DNA of 64,000 nucleotides from Pogonophryne albipinna (taxonomy: Eukaryota; Chordata; Actinopteri; Perciformes; Artedidraconidae). Position numbers and translations under genes: made by a program. The stretch covers positions 23,648,867 to 23,712,866 of the forward strand of contig CM053243.1 in assembly GCA_028583405.1 (NCBI GenBank), written 5' to 3'. A model generated the notes under the pieces. It was not told where the DNA came from. It did not search any database and saw only the letters and a list, made by a program, of their open reading frames with translations. Of this stretch, positions 50,371-64,000 are shown piece by piece (the stretch's first letter is position 1; each line of letters begins with the position of its first letter).

Positions 50371-50660
50371 CTTTCTAATGGCAAGGGCGGCTCAACTGAT
50401 TGCGAAATTGGGTTGGATTGTATAGAAGTCTATGAGAAAATTCATCTATTTCTCACTTGATTTATTACCCAAGTAAAGGAGTTAGAGCTGGAGTTGAATA
50501 TCTTAATTGCTATTTTGAGGTCTTCTTCAATACAACATTTTCATTTTTATAAAGAATGGTCCAATTTAGAGTAAGATAGTCGATAAAGCAAAAATCAAAG
50601 ATGGCAACGGCTAAAATGCTACGGGTGCTATTTTTATAGTTTAATCTTCACGCAATCCTT
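50371..50660 (+). mobile_element. Degraded teleost dispersed repeat
   Basis: TATAGAAGTCTATGAGAAAA, then TTTTGAGGTCTTCTTCAATA and AATGGTCCAATTTAGAGTAA, then GATAGTCGATAAAGC matches a fish repeat family. The part 50510-50590 is shared with 25885-25965. No ends are visible. Confidence 0.55.
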
Positions 50661-52579
50661 TTAATAATCCCTGAAAGTACTGAAAAAATGCAAATTTGTA
50701 TTCTACATTCAACTGTGTTAATATTTACTCTAAATGTGGTTTTCTGCTCACTGTACTCGTTTGTAAAATCTCAGATTCACATTGATGTTTTTGACAAGTT
50801 TCTGTGCATCCTAGTACCTCTTTGCACATTTACTAACATAAATTGAGGTCTAAAGAGATGTGTGCTCCCGTAGCTATGCGGCTATTCCCCAGCAGGATTA
50901 GGGGTCTGTGGAAGTTGTTACGTCTGGTTTAGTGTGACCTCCCCTGGGTTCTTCTGCTGAGAGTTAGTATCAACACCTCCACTGTTTATTTGGACCGGCG
51001 CTGAACTCAGGGTCACTCAACTCCTATCACTACTAATACTGGTGATGTGGTCTAAATGAACACACACACGAACACACACACATAAACTATACACCATGAC
51101 CCTCGGTGGGAGGAGGAGCAGAAAGGTAGAAAGGTTATTTCGGTTAGCAATGAGTACCAGCTGTTGCAGCCCTGGTTTTGCTTTCTCTCTGTGTTTATAA
51201 AGTCAGTACGGGGGGACCAGGAGAAATGCATTGTTTTCTTTCCTGATTATAGCTTAACCCCCAGGTTGTGTGTATTTTCACATATTTTAAATCACTTGAA
51301 GATCTGGACATTCCTAAGCCAAAATTTGACACTGTTTACTCTTGATCAATATTCAGGAAGGCTCTCTCATTGTTCCTAATGTGTCTTTTGATCGCAGATG
51401 TTTCTGAGCTGTGCAGAACCTGAAGGTAGATTTACAGTGTCAGCGGGAAATTGAATCAGAGGGTTTGTGATCTGCTGAGCACAAGCATAAACAAAACAAC
51501 ATTGCCTTCAACTCTCATGGCTCAGGGTTAATTGAAACATAAACAGTGTTGTGTCGCAGTGCTGCTGCAGACTAAATACTAATTGATGCTGCAGTCAAAT
51601 GAAGCTAACATTTATTCAAATTCTCCTTTTATACAATTCCCATGATCCTAAACTGGCCAATCTTTAATTAGTTTGCCCTGAAGCACCTCCACAGGGTAAA
51701 ACCCCAGCTGTGCATCATTATGTGTTTTTAAAGAGTCTGATTTTAATCCCATAGTGCTGTCACTGTTTACTCTACAGTCGGAGCTCATATCTCATTGTCA
51801 TGTCACATTAGCATTATCTTCTGTTGTGGATGTACAGGAAACATGTTGAGCATATTTTGTTTCTTGCAGGCAGTTATTCAGCCTCACCGGGTTTGGCAGA
51901 AAGAAACAAAAAACGGCGGGACCCTGATCTTAGTGAAGGTCTGATGTGTGGATTCTCTTGGGTCTGCCTCTTCATTCGAGAACACACTGAGCATTTTCTA
52001 TTCACAATCTATCTTATCTTTTCTTAACATAACTTTATATATATGTAGAGACAAGCTGATGTTTGGCTTGTCACACAATTTCTAATTTTGTATGTATGTC
52101 TGTAAATGTACAGTAACAGTTGTTTAAAGGAAACCTTGAATTTCTGCCGTAGTGTTGTGTACTATGAATATAATAAATATAACCAAACTCTTTTATAGTA
52201 ACTATTGCAACATTTTGATCACTTACGATGTACATTTTAAAGCAACTTTTCATCTCCCCGTGCAATTTGGGTTTATGGAAGATGTATAATAGTTGCCAAA
52301 ATGTTAAATCAGAGTTTGCTGAAAACATGTTAAAAGGTGCAAGACAGAAATTATTACACAGAAAGTAAGCAAACATTTTCAAAACCTAAACACATTTTAC
52401 AATAACAAAAAAACATGTAAAAGTAGCTCTTCCTCAGTAACAGCTCAATTTGGCAATTCTGCTTCGAAAATAGTTTGGCTAAATGTATCAGTTTTTAAAA
52501 TAGCTTCCAATTAATGTATTATTGATAGACTTATTAAAATAAATTCTGCTCTAGAGTTGAACACCTTGCCTCTGTTAAA

Positions 52580-53475
52580 GGGCCCATGTCATGGCCATTT
52601 CTACTGATCATAATTCCATTGTTGAGGTATACTAGAATAGATTTATACTGTGCAATTTTCCAAACTCACATTGGTTTCTCATACAGCATCTCTGTATGTG
52701 CATTGACCACCAGTGTTCACTCTGACCTAAACGGCTTGTTGGAGCTCCTGGCCCCCCCCCCCCCCCCCTCCCTGTGTGCCCAGTGTGCTCTGATTGGTCG
52801 GGAAGTTGCGAGGCTCATTGCTGCGATCTGCTGCGAGGAGCGGACAGGCTTCTGGGTCGGCGATACAGTGAGAACAAGCGAAACTCATCCTGAGCACACA
52901 CAAACACTCACAGCCGAAGTAAAAACAATAAGTGTGGCTTGATATTGAGTAAGAAAAAGGTTTTTAACGCTGTGAGATTGAGAATGGGTCTGCGGAGAGC
53001 ATTTCTCCACGATCCCAACTTAGCAGCCCGAAAAACGTTGACCCATTTAAACAGTCGTGGTAGATACCTTGTTTGTTTTATACATCATGAATACACAAAC
53101 AACAATGAATACTTACAGGTTGTGTACCCGAATCTCCTGCTGGTCCAAACAAAGTAGGAACAGCATCGTTCTTCAGTGCCCTACGCTGTACATATCCGGC
53201 ATGAATCGCTGAAAGGTTTGTGAAGCTTTGTTTCGTGAAATGCTGGCAGAGGGTGTGGCCTCTGGGTATTCACACGTCACAGTACCCAGGAAGTAAACAA
53301 TGGAAAATGAGAAATCTCCAACTAGGCATTTTGGGGCAGCATAGACTGTGTTAGAGTTTTACTCGCTACAGGGTGTACTTTGAGGGTTTTTGACTCTGCA
53401 GACCGTTTACATGCATAAAAACCTTCATAACACACAAGGGAACGGGTAATAACCGGAAAAGCATGACATGAGCCC
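52580..53475. mobile_element. Non-autonomous DNA transposon (MITE), 896 bp
   Basis: The left end GGGCCCATGTCATGGCC and the right end, inverse GGGCTCATGTCATGC, form short terminal inverted repeats with one mismatch in the first 14 bases. The interior, with TACTAGAATAGATTTATACT, CCAAACTCACATTGGTTTCT and CTCTGATTGGTCGGGAAG, matches a widespread fish MITE family. I do not see a clean target duplication, so the superfamily is open. Contains a C17 run (52752-52768). The open frame at 52586-52942 is inside it and is not a gene. Confidence 0.75.
52752..52768. repeat. C17 homopolymer
   Basis: Seventeen cytosines inside the MITE. Length may be unreliable in assembly. Confidence 0.95.
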
Positions 53476-55349
53476 AAGGACTTTCATTACACATGATGAA
53501 AAGGTGGCTTTGGCTTCACCACTCAGCATTAAAAACATACACTGTGAGTGATCAATGAGGACAAACAGCAGCATATCTCCCTCTACCCTGGATCCTTGAT
53601 TCACATAAGAACACACACCTTTGCTCCCGATTTTCCAATGATTATGGCACTAACATTTAGTTAAATATTTCCTGCAGTTGACAGAAATGCTAGAAATTAA
53701 GCATTTTTGTTGTTCTGCGGTTTGTGAAAAAATATATTTTAAAGCTTTTATATTTTCATCATCTGCTTTCAGAAAGAAACATTTGATTATCTGTAGAACT
53801 AATACATGTGTGAAGGTTATTATGCACAAAGGCCTTTTCATGCATCTGTATTTAACTGACTGTCGTAATATTTGTTCATCACATATGTTTTATAAGTTGA
53901 ACAGTCAGCAGTGCCTGTATATGCATGAAAGGTATATGAAGTCTCGTTATGAGACATCTACATGCCAGTGCATATATGTGCAAGCTTCAGGGCATATGCT
54001 CTTAATAAAATATTCATACATTGGTGCTTCAAATGCGGCTGAAATAGTGAGAAGGTAATATATAAGACCTTGCTTTCGTCTGTTCCTCTATTAAATATAT
54101 CTGCTTTCTTATTAGTTGGCTTTAATTAATCAATGAAAGCTTAATTTGTTTGCTTCTGTCCGGTCTCCCCACTGAGACGCTTATCTTATCTCTGATTTGT
54201 GCTTCTTCAAATAAACAGAGGTGATGAATGAGCCTAGATTTTTGTTATTGGTGGCGGTAGCGTAAACAAGGAGAGCTCAACATTAGAAAGAAGAGATGTG
54301 TCTGAATAACAACAGCCACGCATGGATCTGTTTTGCCTGAGAAATTATTAAGACAAATGTGTTGAAGTTGAACATTGAACGCTGATGTTAAGAGTTTGTG
54401 TTAATGTGGTTTTTGTGTTTAACAATTTATTTCCCAAATCCATTGAAAATGCATACTTCTTAAACGTTTTTTTATATTTCTGGTGGGCAGTTAGATAAAA
54501 AGATTTGAACCACTCTCAAGTTTGTACATTATATAAATATAAGGCTAAAAGGTATCAATCCTCTTATTCACCTCTCCATCAGAAAGCAATTCATTATATT
54601 TCCCAAACTGAGTTTCTCCTTACATTCAGTGTTAACCACAATCCATTATGTGAGTCCTTGAGCTCAAATATATGTGTCACATGCAATTTCTTTCAGTTCA
54701 AACCTTTATGAAGCAAGTATTTCAAATCCTGCATTGTTTACATGCATAATACTAACTTGCAGTCTTCCTCCACCCAGCCTTTGTTGACCCACTCTGCTGC
54801 TTCTCTTTAGGCATTACCATCACTTCTATATCGGTGAAACAATGTCAAATCAGTGCCAGGGTGTGTATTATGTCACCCGAGTGCTTAACTACATGCATTT
54901 AGCCATTTGCATGAGAAATATTGCCCTATAGCGCTACTAGTGCTAAAAGAAACCCAACATATATACCTGAAAGAGTATCCCCACTAAGATAAAGCCTAGG
55001 TTGCAATGCTTCAAGCACACTTTCACCCATCTGATTTCTTTGAATTGATATGATTCGTCTAAAACACCATTTCCCCCTGCAGTTTGAATAACTGCTACAT
55101 GCAGCAGGATGAAGGATAGGAAGAGGCACAGCAAGAGCCAAATGATGTTCACCTCAGTGACAGTTATGGAGAATTACAGTGATACACCTGAACCTCGGGT
55201 CTTATATTGTAATCTATGAGAGTGTGTCATGGAGATGAATGGTGATTATATTGTGGTCTATTGTCCTCCACAGTAAGCGCTAAACGATGTGATGATGACA
55301 CGCAGCGTAAATCTGCCTCGGCTGTTACAGCGAGTGGCTCGTGTGTTGC

Positions 55350-55524
<175 letters not shown>

Positions 55525-58315
55525 CTACCTCATTGACATGCAGAGGGCAGCGCAGCAGTAATTAATGACTAGTTGCTAAATGGTGGTGAGAAGGCATTGG
55601 TGTGAGGCCAGGCGTGACAATCAGCTCAGCAGAGAGAAACTGTGGGGGGCGCGCAGGTGACACACAGCTAGGACTGTTTGATAAAAGGATTTCTGGGACT
55701 TTTTCAACATTTTCCCATAAAAACACACAATTCTGCCTGTGTGACTGATACAACAGGGTATGGCATAATCTTTGTTGTTCCATGGTGTGTGCTTTTTAGT
55801 ATAGCTGCCGATTACAATAAAGGGAAATTGAAACAGGTTTCTATGACAATTATGTAAATGTGAAAAACTAAAATGCAATAATCCTTTTAAAGCGCTGTGA
55901 CATTATGGCGGCAAACTGCAGCAGCCACTGGAGCTTTGATAGAGAGATTGTTTTCCCCTCAGTTGGAATTGCAGCTGGTGATTGTTTGAGAAGCAGCATT
56001 TTATACAACAGGCGACAACTCAAACCCAGAGAGGTTTCATTAACACACAACTTATGGTCTTTGTGTCGGAGAGAGAGAGCTTTTACTGTCAATGGTCTGT
56101 GCGTTATAATATCTGCATTGTGAGAGTTATTGTCATGGCATCATTTGAGTTAAATGCTCCTGCACTCACACTCCATGTGAACTAATAAGGATGCTTTCTG
56201 TTCGTTCACATCCGTGGAACAGCATGCTGAAAAAAACTATTGCTGTCACACTTATCTATATTATGAGAGCCTGTCTAGACTTTATAACAAAAGTCAGTCT
56301 CTCTCTGGATATTATATATACAGAAGAGGCAACAGTGTTTTTCTGAAATACTAAACTATGTTCACAGTGAAGTGAACTCAGATTGGCTTGTTCATTCCTG
56401 CATGAAAATAAACAAATCTTTGTTGGCAGTCACAACCTCTTAACATTATAAAAAGTAAATGCATCTTTTCATTAGAAATAGTTCTGCTTTTCACATATCT
56501 CAGTCATGGAGATTCAAAAACACTCATCACTATGAATGAAGACATTTTCTTTTCAAAAATGTATTCCTGCCCAAAGTTACAGGCAGATCCCATAAGTCTA
56601 GGTGAGAAATGTCAGTCTGTCCAAACTTTTAAGTTTACAGAAAATCACTCACTTCTGTTACTTGCAGCAGCATCTAATACATTATATATAAGGGGGTGAT
56701 GTATCATATACACCAAGGCACAGGCTTTCGTTTTCCTACGCAAATAAAACTTTCTTTAGAGAGGTGATTCAATAATGTTTGCAATATACTGTGTGTAGCA
56801 ATCACTTTATTAATTTCTCCCACAGGAAAACATTTCATCCTTTTTTTCTAATAATGCTTAAACTATAAGCTTTACATTTATATGGGTATATACTTTATCT
56901 GAATCCAGATTTCTTGGGAGTTGATAACGCTTTCCAGATATCATACATCCTTTTCTAAAGGATTTTGCATTTGCGGGATTACTAAAAAGAATATAATGAT
57001 ACAAATCTTGGTGCTGCACAGATATATAAATATGTGTATTTATTTTACTATGTTGTGTATATTAACAGTCTGTTATGGCCATTTGCATCCTGTGACCTGC
57101 AGTTTTTGGCCATAAAAATCACCAGTGCTCTTCCCAGAGATTGTATTACATTCTTGTGCAGCTGATCACCGAGAGAAGCTGACAGCTGATTTCACATTCA
57201 AATGAAATGCTAATGAATGAGATCTACACATTCACCATCAGTGAACCATGGGACTAAAGAGTCTTGTTCTGTCTGTCGTCTCTTCATCTTCTCACTCTCT
57301 TTTAATCATTGGTTTGTTCCTTTTGTTTCAAATGTGTTGTCAAATGTCTGTCACTCTTCCTTTATTTTCCTATCAAAGAGGTGCTCCTGAAGCTTGCCCA
57401 TCAGCCTCTCAATCTTTCCATTTTCTGCCATGGAGAAAAGCACTTAAACTTATCGCTCCATCTGTTTATTTCATGCCACCTCCAGTCTCTTCTTCTCCGC
57501 CCCCTGCTCCCTCTCTCCTCCTCTCCATCTGTGTCTGTGTGTACACAATAACCTTTATGAGCATCAAACTCCTCCTGCTAGTGCCCTTTATGTCCTCCAC
57601 CAACGCTGTTAGAGGGTTTTTGTAAAAGCAAGCTTTGAAAATAGGCTATTCATTTAATTTCAATCTTTATTTCGAACAGATTAAAAAAATAGAAAAATAA
57701 CAAATGTGAGAAACAGATTATTGTCTATTATGGAGATTTTTTATTAAATTCATCAATTATGAGCTTGTACTCAGTCATATTTCCATAAAAGGAAGAGTCG
57801 GTTCAGAAAACACCGGTGCTGCTTTTCAATTTCCAGGGCAGAGAGGTTGGTTGACTGTTGTCAATTTAAAAACTCTTTCTGTCACGCTTGACCTGTAATT
57901 TTAAGTCAGACAAATGGTAGCTGTATTTATGCTCATAGGATTGCTATCCACAGTGTTGTTAGTAGAGGAATGAAAAAAGGAATTTATCAGAGGAAAATAA
58001 TATTAAATATAAATTGTCAGCTTGGAGCACAGAGGAATATTACCTCTTCTGGGATGGCGTTAGTTTGTGTGTATTTGTTTATGTACTGACTGAAAGGCAT
58101 TATCTACAACACAACACTTCAGAGGTCGAGGAATGAAGAAATCTCACTATGGGCTTGAGAATGTCCATCTGACAATACATTGTTAGTTATGTCATTTGGT
58201 GAAATGCTTGATTTTGGTTATGATTTCTGGTTTGAGGAGAAACAGGTTATAGATTGTCTGGACATCAGTGCTAATTTCATCTGCTGATATCTTGAAATCA
58301 ATGTGATTGGCTTAA

Positions 58316-64000
<5,685 letters not shown>

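Noticed and set aside
52586..52942. 118-codon frame
   Set aside because: Lies inside the MITE and crosses its C17 run.
57248..57625. 125-codon hydrophobic frame upstream of exon 58445
   Set aside because: Pyrimidine-rich intron DNA yields Ser/Leu/Pro-rich frames. No family motif, and it is separated from the exon by 800 bp with stops.

Overview
The window looks like teleost fish nuclear DNA, most likely from a spiny-rayed (percomorph) species. The evidence is very long (CA)n/(GT)n arrays, LINE 3' ends with the fish-typical tail that reads (minus strand) as a 'TATATAAATAAA' box plus a pentamer repeat, several MITE families I recognise from fish genomes, and three split vertebrate exons. Nothing bacterial, viral, CRISPR-like or operon-like is visible.

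The only host gene I can support is on the + strand. It is an internal part of an ENTREP/FAM189-family gene (four-span endosomal membrane protein with an MS4A/CD20-like core). Three phase-0 exons are visible at 34495-34551, 58445-58555 and 61255-61386. Together they encode 100 consecutive residues: the second and third membrane segments and the whole cysteine-rich loop. The exon(s) with the N-terminus and first membrane segment must lie upstream of base 1. The exon(s) with the fourth membrane segment and cytoplasmic tail must lie beyond base 64000. The window is therefore about 99.5 percent intron. The very large introns favour ENTREP2 (FAM189A1) over its paralogue ENTREP1, but this is not proven.

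Layout. 1-34494 is intronic and repeat-rich: a decayed MITE (about 1784-2080), a 206-bp GGCAA minisatellite on a LINE tail (4055-4316), further LINE ends (8434-8890, 9871-9960, 22436-22710, 30228-30460), a tRNA-derived SINE (10302-10620), a complete hAT deletion derivative with perfect 8-bp target duplication (11825-13039), a retrotransposon ORF remnant (13885-14296) and an 825-bp palindromic Tc1-type MITE with telomere-like motifs at its centre (16310-17134). A GC-rich patch at 22870-23400 holds a canonical RFX X-box. At 27051-29260 a (GT)n array is split by a Tc1 element whose transposase gene is itself split by a 927-bp hairpin-rich element. 34552-58444 is the 23.9-kb intron, with LINE/V-SINE-type ends (38913, 43544), long GT arrays and an 896-bp MITE (52580-53475). 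58556-61254 contains a SINE; 61387-64000 looks featureless.

Most ORFs longer than 60 codons are open frames through microsatellites or transposon remnants. The main surprises are the three-level nested insertion, the shared antisense orientation of all recognisable L2-type LINE ends relative to the host gene, the X-box-bearing intronic patch, and an unassigned exon-like open stretch on the minus strand at 7646-7770.
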